Both the position numbers and the translations under genes were made by a program. The notes beneath the pieces are model-generated. The model was not told the DNA's origin. It made no database searches and saw only the letters and a list, made by a program, of their open reading frames with translations. This document shows, piece by piece, positions 11,594 to 21,445 of a stretch of 64,000 nucleotides of DNA. Source of the DNA: Pseudonocardia sp. T1-2H (lineage in GTDB: Bacteria > Actinomycetota > Actinomycetes > Mycobacteriales > Pseudonocardiaceae). The stretch is taken from positions 930,001 through 994,000 of the forward strand of contig NZ_JBBPCL010000001.1 in assembly GCF_038039215.1 (NCBI RefSeq), read 5' to 3'. Within the stretch, counting starts at the first letter, position 1; every line of letters begins with the position of its first letter.

Positions 11594-12064
11594 GTGCTGG
11601 TCATCCGAGCGGATCTCGTGGACGAGATCGTCGCGCATGCCCGCCGGGACCACCCGGACGAGGCGTGCGGCGTCATCGCGGGCCCCGAGGGGGCGGACCG
11701 GCCGGAGCGGTTCATCCCGATGCTGAACGCGGCGCGCTCGCCGACGTTCTACGAGTTCGACTCGGGTGACCTGCTGCGTCTCTACCGTGAGATGGACGCG
11801 AACGACGAGGTGCCCGTGGTGATCTACCACTCGCACACCGCGACCGAGGCCCATCCGTCGCGAACCGACATCTCCTACGCCTCCGAGCCGGAGGCGCACT
11901 ACGTGCTGGTGTCGACCCGCGACGACGCGCAGGCGAACCACACCGGTCACGAGTTCCGGTCCTTCCGGATCGTCGACGGAGTCGTCACCGAGGAACAGGT
12001 CGAGGTCGTGGAGACTTATATGTTCGCGCACACCGGCGCGGACGACGTCCCCGATCTCGGCTGA
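11594..12064 (+). CDS. mec: Mec-type JAMM metalloprotease (CysO-cysteine hydrolase)
   Basis: A zinc-dependent JAMM/MPN peptidase. In M. tuberculosis the orthologue Rv1334 releases cysteine from the CysO-cysteine adduct. With the GTG start at 11594 the protein has 156 residues. The JAMM motif is complete: Glu23 in DEACG, His79 and His81 in YHSHT, Ser89 and Asp92 in HPSRTD. cysO and cysM follow, as in Rv1334-1335-1336. Because CysO here has two residues after its Gly-Gly, this enzyme may also trim it. Confidence 0.9.
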   Translation: MLVIRADLVDEIVAHARRDHPDEACGVIAGPEGADRPERFIPMLNAARSPTFYEFDSGDLLRLYREMDANDEVPVVIYHSHTATEAHPSRTDISYASEPEAHYVLVSTRDDAQANHTGHEFRSFRIVDGVVTEEQVEVVETYMFAHTGADDVPDLG

Positions 12065-12133
12065 CCAGGGACACCGCGTCCCGCCTCTTCTCGACCGACC
12101 CGAACCGAACGAATCCGACCAGGAGTTCTCCAC

Positions 12134-13439
<1,306 letters not shown>

Positions 13440-13490
13440 CCCGGCGCGGAGCACCCCGGCCGGCCGCCGCTTCCGCGTACTCTCGATCTC

Positions 13491-14123
13491 ATGGCCGTGC
13501 CGTTGCCACAGGTACCCACACCGTCCCGACCGCGGAGCCAGCGCATCCTGCCGCCGGCCCCGGTCCTCTCGTCGCTCGTGATGCTCGTGTTCACGGCGGT
13601 CCTCTACGTGACCGAGCTCGTCGACGCGTTCACGGGCCAGCGGCTCAACGACGACGGGATCCACCCGCGGGACCCGGAGGGGCTGCTCGGCGTCATCTGG
13701 TCCCCGCTGCTGCACGCGAACTGGGACCACCTGATCGCGAACACCCTGCCGTTCCTGATCTTCGGGTTCCTCGCGATGGCGGTCGGGCTCGGCCGCTGGT
13801 TGGCCGTCACGGCGATCATCTGGGTGGTCGGCGGGCTCGGTGTCTGGTTGGTCGGGCCCTCGGGCTCGTCGACCATCGGCGCGTCCGGAGTGATCTTCGG
13901 GTGGCTGACGTTCCTGCTGGCCAGGGGCTTCTTCAACCGCAGCGGCAAGCAGATCCTGCTCGCCCTGGTCCTGTTGTTCCTGTGGGGCGGCATCCTGCTC
14001 GGGGTCCTGCCCGGCAACCCGGGGGTCTCCTGGCAGGCGCACCTCTTCGGGGCCCTCGGGGGCGTTCTGGCAGCCTGGGTCATGGCCATTCGGAGGCGAG
14101 GGAACGGGGTCCAGCGAGCGTGA
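13491..14123 (+). CDS. Rhomboid-family intramembrane serine protease
   Basis: 210 residues with about six transmembrane helices after a proline-rich cytosolic start. The catalytic dyad is visible: Ser132 in GASG and His184 in [11 protein letters not shown]; His80 and Asn84 of HLIANTLP are the conserved oxyanion-side residues. It cleaves membrane proteins within the bilayer; the substrate is unknown. It lies between cysM and murI, as Rv1337 does in M. tuberculosis, and overlaps murI by 4 bases. Confidence 0.93.
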   Translation: MAVPLPQVPTPSRPRSQRILPPAPVLSSLVMLVFTAVLYVTELVDAFTGQRLNDDGIHPRDPEGLLGVIWSPLLHANWDHLIANTLPFLIFGFLAMAVGLGRWLAVTAIIWVVGGLGVWLVGPSGSSTIGASGVIFGWLTFLLARGFFNRSGKQILLALVLLFLWGGILLGVLPGNPGVSWQAHLFGALGGVLAAWVMAIRRRGNGVQRA

Positions 14124-14989
14124 GCACATCGAACGGTGCCGGACCGGACAGACATGCGCCGATCGGCATCTTCGACTCCGGCGTCGGCGGGCTCACGGTG
14201 GCCCGCGCCGTGATCGACCAGTTGCCCGCCGAACGCGTCGTCTACGTGGGGGACACGGCCAACGGTCCGTACGGTCCGCTGCGCATCGCGGACATCCGCA
14301 GACACGCCCTCGCGATCGGGGACGACCTGGTCGAGCGCGGGGTGAAGCTGCTGGTCATCGCCTGCAACACGGCGTCGTCGGCGTGCCTGGCGGACGCCCG
14401 GGAGCGCTACCCGGTGCCCGTCGTCGAGGTCATCCTGCCGGCGGTCCGACGGGCGGTGGCGGCTACCCGCAACGGCCGGATCGGGGTCATCGGGACCCGC
14501 GCGACCATCGCGTCGGGCGCCTACACGGACTCCTTCGCGGCGGCGCGGGACGTCGACGTCACCGCGGTCGCGTGCCCCCGGTTCGTGGACTTCGTCGAGC
14601 GCGGCATGACCAGCGGACGGCAGGTGCTCGGCCTCGTGCAGAGCTACCTGGAGCCGCTGCAGCGGGCCCGCGTGGACACCGTGGTGCTGGGCTGTACGCA
14701 CTACCCGCTGCTCGCCGGGGTGCTGCAGATCGTGCTGGGCCCGGACGTCTCGCTGGTGTCGAGCGCGGACGAGACGGCCAAGGACGTCGTGCGCACGCTG
14801 ATGGCCCGTGACCTGCTGCGGGACCCCGAGACCGACCCGCCGCCCGGCCCGCACGCGTTCCTCGCCACGGGGGACCCGGAGCCCTTCCGGCGGCTCGGCC
14901 GCCGCTTCCTCGGCCCGGAGATCGGCTCGGTCGTGGGACGGACCGGACAGCGGGCGACCGCGTCCGGTTGCGTCGGGGGCCTCGGGTAG
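14120..14989 (+). CDS. murI: Glutamate racemase
   Basis: MurI makes D-glutamate for peptidoglycan from L-glutamate without a cofactor. The 289-residue protein has both catalytic cysteines, Cys82 in VIACNTAS and Cys192 in LGCTHYPLL, plus [13 protein letters not shown] at residues 15-27 and DTANGPYG. The GTG start overlaps the rhomboid stop by 4 bases. Length is typical. Confidence 0.96.
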   Translation: MSTSNGAGPDRHAPIGIFDSGVGGLTVARAVIDQLPAERVVYVGDTANGPYGPLRIADIRRHALAIGDDLVERGVKLLVIACNTASSACLADARERYPVPVVEVILPAVRRAVAATRNGRIGVIGTRATIASGAYTDSFAAARDVDVTAVACPRFVDFVERGMTSGRQVLGLVQSYLEPLQRARVDTVVLGCTHYPLLAGVLQIVLGPDVSLVSSADETAKDVVRTLMARDLLRDPETDPPPGPHAFLATGDPEPFRRLGRRFLGPEIGSVVGRTGQRATASGCVGGLG

Positions 14990-14999
14990 CGTCCCGCCC

Positions 15000-15365
15000 G
15001 TGATCGACGCGCTCCGGTTCGTGGTGCTCGTCGCCGCGGCTGCGGTGGCGCTCTTCGGCGTGGTCACGACCGTGCTGAACCGCCCACCCGGCAGGCCGCA
15101 CCGGCTCCTCGTCGGAGCGTTCGAGGCCCTGCTCGTGGTGCAGGCGGTGATCGCCGCCGCCCGGGTGTTCGGCGGCGTCCAGCTTCCGGAGCAGAGCACC
15201 TTCCTGATCTACCTCCTGGTGAGCGTCTGCGTGATGCCGATCGGGCTGCAGTTCGCGACCGCCGAGCCGACGCGGTGGGGCGGCACGGTCATCGCCGTCG
15301 CCGCCATCGGCACGGGCGTGGCCGTGTGGCGGCTCGAGGGCCTCTGGGCGGCCGGCGGTGTCTGA
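15000..15365 (+). CDS. Small membrane protein of unknown function
   Basis: 121 residues with four predicted membrane helices (near 6-25, 38-55, 70-90 and 98-115). The GTG start is 10 bases after murI. No enzymatic motif is visible. It overlaps the next membrane protein by 8 bases, and the two probably work as a pair. Similar two-gene pairs of short integral membrane proteins occur in Pseudonocardiaceae; I cannot name a function. Confidence 0.65.
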   Translation: MIDALRFVVLVAAAAVALFGVVTTVLNRPPGRPHRLLVGAFEALLVVQAVIAAARVFGGVQLPEQSTFLIYLLVSVCVMPIGLQFATAEPTRWGGTVIAVAAIGTGVAVWRLEGLWAAGGV

Positions 15366-15768
15366 GCCCCGGGCTCCCCGGGCGACGTCGAGCGGCGCCG
15401 GACGGGTCCTGATCGCCGTCTACGCGATCTTCGCCCTGTCGGCGACGGCCCGCGCGGGAGTGCAGATCGCCACGAAGTTCTCCGAGGCTCCCGTCGCCTA
15501 CCTGCTCTCCGGGCTCGCCGGCGTCGTCTACATCCTCGCGACGATCGGGCTGGCCGGTTCCACGCCCGGCCACCGGAGGCTGGCCTGGGGCGCGGTCGGG
15601 TTCGAGCTGGCGGGCGTCCTGGTCGTCGGCCTGGTGACGCTGCTGGACACCGGGGACTTCCCGGACGACACGGTCTGGTCCGTCTTCGGTCGCGGCTACG
15701 GGTTCATCCCGCTGATCCTGCCGTTCGTCGGGCTCTGGTGGCTGCGCCGCACGGGCGCCAGGCGTTAG
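15358..15768 (+). CDS. Small integral membrane protein of unknown function
   Basis: 136 residues with four membrane helices and short basic ends (final residues RRTGARR), which suggests a cytoplasmic C-terminus. The GTG start lies inside the preceding gene's end. It is followed 11 bases later by the metallo-hydrolase, so it belongs to the murI-to-hydrolase operon. No known motif is visible. Confidence 0.65.
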   Translation: MSEPRAPRATSSGAGRVLIAVYAIFALSATARAGVQIATKFSEAPVAYLLSGLAGVVYILATIGLAGSTPGHRRLAWGAVGFELAGVLVVGLVTLLDTGDFPDDTVWSVFGRGYGFIPLILPFVGLWWLRRTGARR

Positions 15769-15779
15769 CATCGGCGATC

Positions 15780-16565
15780 ATGCGGCTGATCGTGCTCGGC
15801 TGTTCGGGAAGCGGACCGGGGCCTGGTTCGCCCGCCTCGGGCTACCTGGTGGAGGCGGGTGCGGCGCGGTTCACCCTGGACCTGGGCAACGGCACCCTCG
15901 GCGCGCTGCAGCGCCACCTCGATCCGTGGGCCCTCGACGCCGTGGTGTTCAGCCACCTGCACCCCGACCACTGCTCGGACTTCGCGTCGCTCGTCGTGCA
16001 CCGGCGCTACCACCCGGCCCCGCCCGTCGACCCGACGGTGCACAGGCTGCCCGTGTTCGCGCCGGTCGAGGCGCCGGACCGGTTCGCTGCGGCCTACGCG
16101 CCGTCGGCCGAGGAACGCGCGGCCACGGATCTGACGGACGTCTTCACGTTCCACCCGCTCACCGACGGCGGGTCGTTCCCGATCGGGGACGCGGTGGTGC
16201 GCGCCGCCACCGTGGACCATCCGTGCGAGGCCTACGCCCTGCGCGTCGAGGCCGGGGGCCGGTCGCTGGTCTACAGCGGGGACACGGGGCCGTGCGACGG
16301 GTTGATCGAGCTGGCCCGGGGCGCGGACGTGCTGCTCTGCGAGGCGAGCTGGCCGCACGTCACGGACCAGTGGGACGCCCCGCCGCCCGGCGTGCACCTG
16401 TCCGGCGTCCAGGCCGGCGAGCACGCCACCGCCGCGGGGGTGGGCCGGCTGCTGCTCACGCATGTGCCTGCATGGTGTGATCCCGACGCGCTGCTGGCCG
16501 AGGCCAAGGCGACGTTCGACGGGCCGGTGGAGCTGGTGGTGCCCGACGCCGCGTACGAGATCTAG
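15780..16565 (+). CDS. Metallo-beta-lactamase-fold hydrolase, Rv1339 type (candidate cyclic-nucleotide phosphodiesterase)
   Basis: 261 residues with the metallo-beta-lactamase metal motif HLHPDH (His59, His61, Asp63, His64), a later VDHPCEAY with the third-site histidine, YSGDTGPCD and the final TH of LLLTHVPAW. Position and sequence match Rv1339, which has been reported as an atypical class II cAMP phosphodiesterase. Here that activity is only inferred. It sits between murI and rph, as in M. tuberculosis. Its stop overlaps the stop of the converging DUF2231 gene. Confidence 0.85.
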   Translation: MRLIVLGCSGSGPGPGSPASGYLVEAGAARFTLDLGNGTLGALQRHLDPWALDAVVFSHLHPDHCSDFASLVVHRRYHPAPPVDPTVHRLPVFAPVEAPDRFAAAYAPSAEERAATDLTDVFTFHPLTDGGSFPIGDAVVRAATVDHPCEAYALRVEAGGRSLVYSGDTGPCDGLIELARGADVLLCEASWPHVTDQWDAPPPGVHLSGVQAGEHATAAGVGRLLLTHVPAWCDPDALLAEAKATFDGPVELVVPDAAYEI

Positions 16566-17035
16566 GAAAAGCCCTGCCAGACCGCGGCCGCGCCGGCGTC
16601 GCCGATCCAGACCACCAGCCCGGTGACCACGATCCCGAGCAGCGCCGCGAGCACCCCGACGGCTACCGCCGCCCGCCGGAGCGCGGGCGATCCCTCCGGG
16701 CCCAGCCGGTCCGAGCGGATCCCGATCGCGACCGTCGCGATCACCAGGACGAGGAAGACGATCGCCCACGGGAGCAGGCCGTCCGCCCGCCTCTCGTGAA
16801 TCGCGACGAGCGGACCGCCCCCGTTGAGTGCCCGTTGCAGCTGCTCGCCGGTCTGCGTGGCGATCGGCACCGCGATCACACCGACCAACGCGATCAGCGC
16901 GACGGGGATGCCGATCGCGCGCCGCCAGCGCGGGCGGACCGCCATGGCGATCGCACCGAGCGTCGCCAGAGGTAGCAGCGCGACGACGGCGTGGATCACC
17001 AGGGGATGGGCGGGGATCCCGTTGACCGTGATCAT
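16562..17035 (-). CDS. DUF2231 family membrane protein
   Basis: 157 residues with four hydrophobic segments and the DUF2231 start GIPAHPLVIHAVVALLPLA, where the two histidines are conserved. The family is of unknown function; some members adjoin haem or redox proteins. It is the only minus-strand gene inside the murI-rph stretch, interrupting the Rv1339-Rv1340 order. Its stop codon overlaps that of the metallo-hydrolase. Confidence 0.8.
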   Translation of the reverse strand: MITVNGIPAHPLVIHAVVALLPLATLGAIAMAVRPRWRRAIGIPVALIALVGVIAVPIATQTGEQLQRALNGGGPLVAIHERRADGLLPWAIVFLVLVIATVAIGIRSDRLGPEGSPALRRAAVAVGVLAALLGIVVTGLVVWIGDAGAAAVWQGFS

Positions 17036-17117
17036 ACGTAATTGAATCCTGAACGATGTGAGGTCCGTGTGACGCGCCGGGTCCGGGGCCGCCGGGGCGG
17101 CTTCCTAGACTGGGCCG

Positions 17118-17879
17118 GTGACTACAGGCACGGTGACGCGGGCAGACGGCAGGACCGACGACGAGCTGCGCCCCGTTCGGATCACCCGCGGGTTCCAGAA
17201 GCACCCGGCGGGCTCGGTGCTCGTCGAGTTCGGTGACACCAAGGTGCTCTGCGCGGCGAGCGTGACCGAGGGCGTGCCGCGCTGGCGCAAGGGCTCGGGG
17301 CTCGGCTGGCTGACCGCGGAGTACGCGATGCTGCCGTCGGCCACGAACACCCGCAGCGACCGCGAGTCGGTCAAGGGCCGGATCGGCGGGCGGACGCACG
17401 AGATCAGCCGCTTGATCGGCCGGGCACTGCGGGCGTGCATCGACCTCAAGGCGCTCGGCGAGAACACGATCGCCCTGGACTGCGACGTCCTGCAGGCGGA
17501 CGGCGGCACGCGCACCGCGGCGATCACGGGGGCCTACGTGGCGCTCGTCGACGCCGTGACCTGGCTGGGCGCGCACGGCAGGCTCGCGGACCCGCAGCCG
17601 ATCTCGTGCCAGGTGGCGGCGGTGAGCGTCGGCGTCGTCGACGGGCGGGTGCGGCTCGACCTGCCCTACGAGGAGGACTCGCGGGCCGAGGTGGACACGA
17701 ACGTCGTCGCGACGGACACGGGCACGCTGATCGAGGTCCAGGGGACGGGGGAGGGCGCCACGTTCGCGCGCTCGACCCTCGACGCGATGCTGGACTCGGC
17801 GCTCGCGGGGATCGCGAAGCTCGTCGAGGCGCAGACCGCCGCGCTGGCCGAGCCCTACCCGGGCGAGCTGCCGGCGTGA
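17118..17879 (+). CDS. rph: Ribonuclease PH
   Basis: RNase PH trims tRNA 3' ends using phosphate. The 253-residue protein shows [18 protein letters not shown], the phosphate-binding [18 protein letters not shown], the catalytic [21 protein letters not shown] region and the C-terminal [11 protein letters not shown]. The GTG start gives a normal length. rdgB follows with a 4-base overlap, as Rv1340-Rv1341. Confidence 0.96.
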   Translation: MTTGTVTRADGRTDDELRPVRITRGFQKHPAGSVLVEFGDTKVLCAASVTEGVPRWRKGSGLGWLTAEYAMLPSATNTRSDRESVKGRIGGRTHEISRLIGRALRACIDLKALGENTIALDCDVLQADGGTRTAAITGAYVALVDAVTWLGAHGRLADPQPISCQVAAVSVGVVDGRVRLDLPYEEDSRAEVDTNVVATDTGTLIEVQGTGEGATFARSTLDAMLDSALAGIAKLVEAQTAALAEPYPGELPA

Positions 17880-18481
17880 CCCGGCTCCTGCTCGCGACCC
17901 GCAACGCCGGCAAGCTCGTCGAGCTGCAGCGGCTGCTCGTCGCGGCCGATCTGGGCGAAGTCGAGGTGCTGGGACTCCGGGACGTGCCCGAGTTCCCGGA
18001 GGCGCCCGAGACCGGGGCCACGTTCGCGGAGAACGCGCTGGCCAAGGCTCGGGACGCGGCCACCGCGACCGGGTTGCCGGCCGTCGCGGACGACTCCGGG
18101 CTGGCCGTCGACGCGCTCAACGGGATGCCGGGCGTGCTGTCCGCCCGCTGGTCCGGCAAGCACGGCGACGACCTGGCGAACCTCGAGCTGCTCCTCGGGC
18201 AACTCGCCGACGTCCCCGACGAGCGCCGCGGCGCCGCGTTCGTGTGCGCCGCCGCGCTGGTGGTGCCGGGCGGGACCGAGGTCATCGAGCACGGGGAGTG
18301 GCGGGGCCGACTGATCCGGGCGCCGCGGGGCACGAACGGCTTCGGCTACGACCCGATCTTCGTCCCGGAGGGGGAGCAGCGCTCCTCCGCGGAGCTCGAG
18401 CCGGTGGAGAAGGACGCCGCGAGCCACCGGGGCCGCGCGATGCGCGCCCTCCTCCCGCACCTGGGCGCACTCGCCGGTTGA
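17876..18481 (+). CDS. rdgB: RdgB/HAM1 non-canonical purine NTP pyrophosphatase
   Basis: 201 residues. The enzyme removes dITP and XTP from the nucleotide pool. The motif [14 protein letters not shown] at the N-terminus, [29 protein letters not shown] and the late [12 protein letters not shown] are family signatures. The GTG start overlaps the rph stop. A 30-bp palindrome lies just downstream. Confidence 0.96.
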   Translation: MTRLLLATRNAGKLVELQRLLVAADLGEVEVLGLRDVPEFPEAPETGATFAENALAKARDAATATGLPAVADDSGLAVDALNGMPGVLSARWSGKHGDDLANLELLLGQLADVPDERRGAAFVCAAALVVPGGTEVIEHGEWRGRLIRAPRGTNGFGYDPIFVPEGEQRSSAELEPVEKDAASHRGRAMRALLPHLGALAG

Positions 18482-18536
18482 GGGGCGGCGGACCGCCGCC
18501 ACCCGCGCTGCTCGCACAGTCGCTACGCGCCCTGTC

Positions 18537-18566
18537 GCGCCACGCGCGCGGTCGACCGCGCGTGGC
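18537..18566. terminator. 30-bp perfect palindrome, probable bidirectional terminator
   Basis: Bases 18537-18551 are the exact reverse complement of 18552-18566, centred on GTCGAC with no spacer. It lies between the converging rdgB and pcaC genes. A GGCGGCGG/CCGCCGCC inverted repeat at 18484-18500 precedes it. Confidence 0.6.
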
Positions 18567-18612
18567 GCTACCTCGCGCGTGGGCGCCGACAGCGCCGGCG
18601 CAGGTCTGCGCG

Positions 18613-19017
18613 TCACTCGGTGGGGTCCGGCTCGGCCAGGACGCGCTTGGCGACCCCGAAGGCGGAGTTGGCGGCGGGGACCCCGCAGTAGATCGCGCTC
18701 TGCAGCAGCACCTCGACGATCTCCTCGCGGGTCAGACCGTTGCGCAGGGCGGCGCGCAGGTGCAGCTCCAGCTCGGCGAGGTGACCGTGCGCGACGAGTG
18801 CGGTCAGCGTGATCGCGCTGCGCATCCGTCGGTCCAGGCCCGGCCGGGTCCAGATCCCGCCCCACGCGTAGCGGGTGATCATCTCCTGGAACTCGCCGGT
18901 GATCTCGTCCGCGCGCTCCAGCGAGGCGTCGACGTGGGAGACGCCGAGCACCTCCCGGCGGACGGCCAGGCCGTCGGGGTCGAGGTCCAGCTTTCGGGTG
19001 CTCTCGGGCGTGCTCAC
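18613..19017 (-). CDS. pcaC: 4-carboxymuconolactone decarboxylase
   Basis: About 134 residues of the carboxymuconolactone decarboxylase/AhpD fold. In the protocatechuate branch of the beta-ketoadipate pathway it decarboxylates 4-carboxymuconolactone. RREVLGVSHVDASL, FQEMITRYAWGGIWTR and LRNGLTREEIVEVLLQSAIYCG are typical; the family histidine region AHGHLAELELH is present. The GTG at 19017 fits family length; an upstream ATG at 19068 would cover the operator-like site at 19060. It stands alone, 30 kb from pobA-pcaHG, but shares their promoter motif. Confidence 0.9.
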   Translation of the reverse strand: MSTPESTRKLDLDPDGLAVRREVLGVSHVDASLERADEITGEFQEMITRYAWGGIWTRPGLDRRMRSAITLTALVAHGHLAELELHLRAALRNGLTREEIVEVLLQSAIYCGVPAANSAFGVAKRVLAEPDPTE

Positions 19018-19059
19018 GGCCAGCACGGTAGCGCCGGAGCCCAGCCGGGGCGGGTCGTG

Positions 19060-19076
19060 CTTCCGCACTGTGGAAG
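19060..19076. promoter_or_regulatory. Candidate IclR-type operator upstream of pcaC
   Basis: CTTCCGCACTGTGGAAG lies 43 bases before the pcaC start. It differs at one central base from the site at 49136 between the iclR and pobA genes. The CTTCC and GGAAG arms form an inverted repeat. Confidence 0.6.
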
Positions 19077-19172
19077 ATCGGCGGGAAAGGTTCCGTGTGA
19101 TCCGGATGGACGGAAGATGTCCGGGTCGGGTGCGGCGGCCTCGAGGATCACCCGGTCGGTACCGTCGTCCCC

Positions 19173-19859
19173 GTGAAGTGGTGGCGCCCGGTCCTCGCGG
19201 GCATCGGGCTCGTGGCCGTGATCGCGGCCGCGCTGCTCGTCGCCCGCGTCTACGGGGCCCCCGGGGTCGCGGACCTGCAGCGGCTCACCACGGAGGCCGG
19301 CATCTGGGCCCCGCTGCTGTTCGTCGGCCTCCAGGCCGCGGTCACGGTGACGCCGGTGCCCCGGACGGTGTTCACCCTCGCCGCGGGCCTGCTGTTCGGG
19401 TCGGCGCTCGGCATCGTCCTGACCCTCGCCGGGACGACGCTGGCGGCGCTCCTCGCGTTCGTGCTGGTCCGGATGACCGGCGGCAGGCTCGTGGAGCGCT
19501 ACGCCCGGGGGTCGGCGGCGCGGTGGGCGCGGATCCGGCTCGACCACCACGGGGTCCTCGCCGTCGCCTCGATGCGCCTCGTGCCGGCGATCCCGTTCTC
19601 GGTGCTGAACTACCTCTGCGGGCTCTCCGCGGTCCGGTTCTGGCCGTACCTGGTGGGCACCGTCGTCGGGATCGTCCCCGGCACCGTCGCGATCGTGGTC
19701 CTCGGTGACGCCGTGACGGGACGGCCTTCGCCGGCGTTGATCGTGGTGTCGGTGATCTGCGGCCTGGTCGGCGTCGCGGGGATCGTGGTGGCGGCGAGGA
19801 GGCCGGTCCCGCAGGACGACGGGGCGCGGGAGGCGGACGCGGCGCGTCAGGAGGCCTGA
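19173..19859 (+). CDS. VTT-domain (TVP38/TMEM64, DedA-like) membrane protein
   Basis: 228 residues with five to six membrane segments. It matches the VTT/SNARE-associated family: PVPRTVFTLAAGLLFGSALG near residue 70, a basic loop with RLDHHG, then MRLVPAIPFSVLNYLCGL. Related DedA and TMEM41 proteins move lipids between bilayer leaflets; for this one that is only an analogy. The GTG start is divergent from pcaC. The tail is acidic and cytosolic. A GGAGGCC/GGCCTCC repeat (19850-19879) follows and may terminate it. Confidence 0.82.
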   Translation: MKWWRPVLAGIGLVAVIAAALLVARVYGAPGVADLQRLTTEAGIWAPLLFVGLQAAVTVTPVPRTVFTLAAGLLFGSALGIVLTLAGTTLAALLAFVLVRMTGGRLVERYARGSAARWARIRLDHHGVLAVASMRLVPAIPFSVLNYLCGLSAVRFWPYLVGTVVGIVPGTVAIVVLGDAVTGRPSPALIVVSVICGLVGVAGIVVAARRPVPQDDGAREADAARQEA

Positions 19860-19894
19860 CGACGGCCGTTTCGGCCTCCGGGCCGGTGAAAAGG

Positions 19895-19969
19895 TGTCGG
19901 CGGCGGGATTCGAACCCGCACTGTCTCGGACCTAAACCGAGGGCCTCCTGCCAATTGGGCTACGCCGAC
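19895..19969 (-). tRNA. tRNA with UAG (Leu) anticodon and a short variable arm
   Basis: The 75-base minus-strand sequence folds as a cloverleaf: 7-bp acceptor stem GTCGGCG/CGCCGAC with discriminator A, a D-arm containing AATTGGCAG, anticodon stem CTCGG/CCGAG with loop TTTAGGT, and a T-arm GCGGG/CCCGC with TTCGAAT. The anticodon is UAG, reading the leucine codon CUA. Bacterial tRNA-Leu normally has a long variable arm, but only about five bases lie between the anticodon and T stems here. CCA is not fully encoded. Its first base is the last base of the HNH gene's stop codon. Confidence 0.8.
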
Positions 19970-20634
19970 TAGGCGAACGGAATAGTTCGCCCTCTCTTCC
20001 GCCCGCACCATGTGTCCGTCAGCGCGTGGCAGTTCGGACACAGGATACGGAGGTTCTCCAACCGGTTGTCCGTGTGGTCGCCGTTGATGTGGTCGAGGGC
20101 CAGCGGCAGCGGGGTGTCGAGCCACTCGCGAAGGCCGCAACCCTCGCAGTGATCCGGCTTCAGCCCGGCGGCGATCAAGCGTTTCCTGAGGGCCGACGAG
20201 TTCGCCCGAGAACCCTTGACCAGGATTTCGTCCAGGGTCCGAGGCGCGAGTGTCCGTACGGAGCGGCCGCGTGACCAGGACTGCCCGGTGAAATGCGCCG
20301 TGTCCAGGCCGAGCCGCCGGAAGTGGCCGATCAGCATGCGGTGGATGCCGCCGCTCGGCTTGTAGCCGAGCCGGCGGCCGACCTCGGCCACCGTGAAGCT
20401 CGTCCGCACGGTCTCCGCGAGCTGCGTGTCGGTCCAGGACAGCCGGGGGTTCGGCGAGCCGGCGTCGGCCGTCGGGATGTGCGACGCGTCAAGGCCGAGC
20501 CGGGCGATGTGCTCGCGGAGGTACTGGTACCGGCCCGGCCTGATACCGAGCCGGGCGAACACCTGCTTCATCGTCCGGCTCTCGGCCACCGCCTCGACCA
20601 GCATCTCGTCCGTCCAGCTGCGTTCCCGGGGCAT
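19969..20634 (-). CDS. HNH endonuclease with two N-terminal DNA-binding repeats
   Basis: 221 residues. The C-terminal domain (about 155-215) is an HNH nuclease: Cys163 and Cys166, DHINGDHTDN with His182, then LCPNCH with Cys199, Cys202 and His203, giving the zinc-ribbon plus HNH core. Residues 6-53 and 67-115 are two copies of a helical motif starting SWTDE/SWTDT and ending RLGLD, resembling DNA-recognition repeats of homing-type endonucleases. The stop codon overlaps the tRNA by one base on the same strand. It is probably a selfish or regulatory nuclease tied to the tRNA locus; the target is unknown. Confidence 0.85.
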   Translation of the reverse strand: MPRERSWTDEMLVEAVAESRTMKQVFARLGIRPGRYQYLREHIARLGLDASHIPTADAGSPNPRLSWTDTQLAETVRTSFTVAEVGRRLGYKPSGGIHRMLIGHFRRLGLDTAHFTGQSWSRGRSVRTLAPRTLDEILVKGSRANSSALRKRLIAAGLKPDHCEGCGLREWLDTPLPLALDHINGDHTDNRLENLRILCPNCHALTDTWCGRKRGRTIPFA

Positions 20635-20694
20635 GGCCCGATCCTATCGAACAGAGGTTCGATCGGGTCGCGATCGGCCCGGGTTGTCCACAGG

Positions 20695-21162
20695 TCAGAT
20701 CTTGAGGTCCCGCCGCAGCTTCGCGACGTGCCCCGTCGCCCGGACGTTGTACAGCGCGGCCTCGATCCTCCCCTCCTCGTCCACCAGGAAGGTCGAGCGG
20801 ATCACTCCGGTGACCGTCTTGCCGTACATCTGCTTCTCGCCGAAGGCGCCCCAGGCGGTGAGGACCTCCTTGTCGACGTCCGAGAGCAGCGGGAAGGTCA
20901 GCTCCTCGGCGTCCCGGAACTTCGCGAGCTTCGCCGGTTTGTCCGGGGAGATCCCCAGGACGTCGACCCCGGCGCCGTTGAGCTCGGCGAGGTTGTCCCG
21001 GAAGTCGCAGGCCTCCTTCGTGCAGCCCGGCGTGCTCGCGGCCGGGTAGAAGTAGACGAGGACCTTGCGGCCGCGGTGCTCGGCGAGCGAGACGGGCTTG
21101 CCGTCGGCGTCGGGCAGGGTGAAGTCGGGGGCCTGGTCGCCCTCGGACAGCCGGGTTGTCAT
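20695..21162 (-). CDS. bcp: Thioredoxin-dependent thiol peroxidase (Bcp/PrxQ)
   Basis: 155 residues of peroxiredoxin fold. It reduces hydrogen peroxide and organic hydroperoxides in the cytosol. Peroxidatic Cys47 is in STPGCTKEACDF and the resolving Cys52 five residues later, the PrxQ pattern. APDFTLPDADGKPVSL and the late FLVDEEGRI are family typical. It is transcribed toward the HNH gene but separated by about 60 bases, so an operon is not certain. Confidence 0.94.
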   Translation of the reverse strand: MTTRLSEGDQAPDFTLPDADGKPVSLAEHRGRKVLVYFYPAASTPGCTKEACDFRDNLAELNGAGVDVLGISPDKPAKLAKFRDAEELTFPLLSDVDKEVLTAWGAFGEKQMYGKTVTGVIRSTFLVDEEGRIEAALYNVRATGHVAKLRRDLKI

Positions 21163-21445
21163 GCCCCGATCCTCGCAGTACCGGTAGGGGCGCGTCTCCC
21201 CGTCCTCATCCGGCGCGTGACGCCCCAGCCGGCGCCCCGCCGCGTTCTCGTCGGCGCCGATCCGAACCCGGGATCAGCCCCTCCTCGGCCTTGCGGGTGG
21301 TCCACCTGGAACGCCGCGGTACCGGCGAGGACGTGGAGACGCGCCCCTGCGGCGCGTCGACCACCACACCCGTCGGGCCGCGCTCCGGCCTGTGATCTAC
21401 GGTGTGCGGCAGTCATTCGCGAAGGACATTCCCCGAGGAGGAGTC

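Noticed and set aside
12065..12133. Sulfur or cysteine riboswitch before cysO
   Set aside because: The leader shows only a plain ribosome-binding site and no stable conserved fold that I can recognise.
16562..16565. Programmed overlap of two convergent stop codons (also 53845-53848)
   Set aside because: CTAG-type or TTAG-type convergent stops are frequent in compact genomes and need no special function.
19895..20634. Prophage or integrative-element remnant at the tRNA
   Set aside because: There is no integrase, repeat of the tRNA 3' end, or other phage gene nearby; only the HNH gene is present.
21200..21395. Possible remnant of a CaiB-type CoA transferase (VVHLERRGTGEDV in one frame)
   Set aside because: Too short, with no further matching sequence before or after. 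Could be chance.
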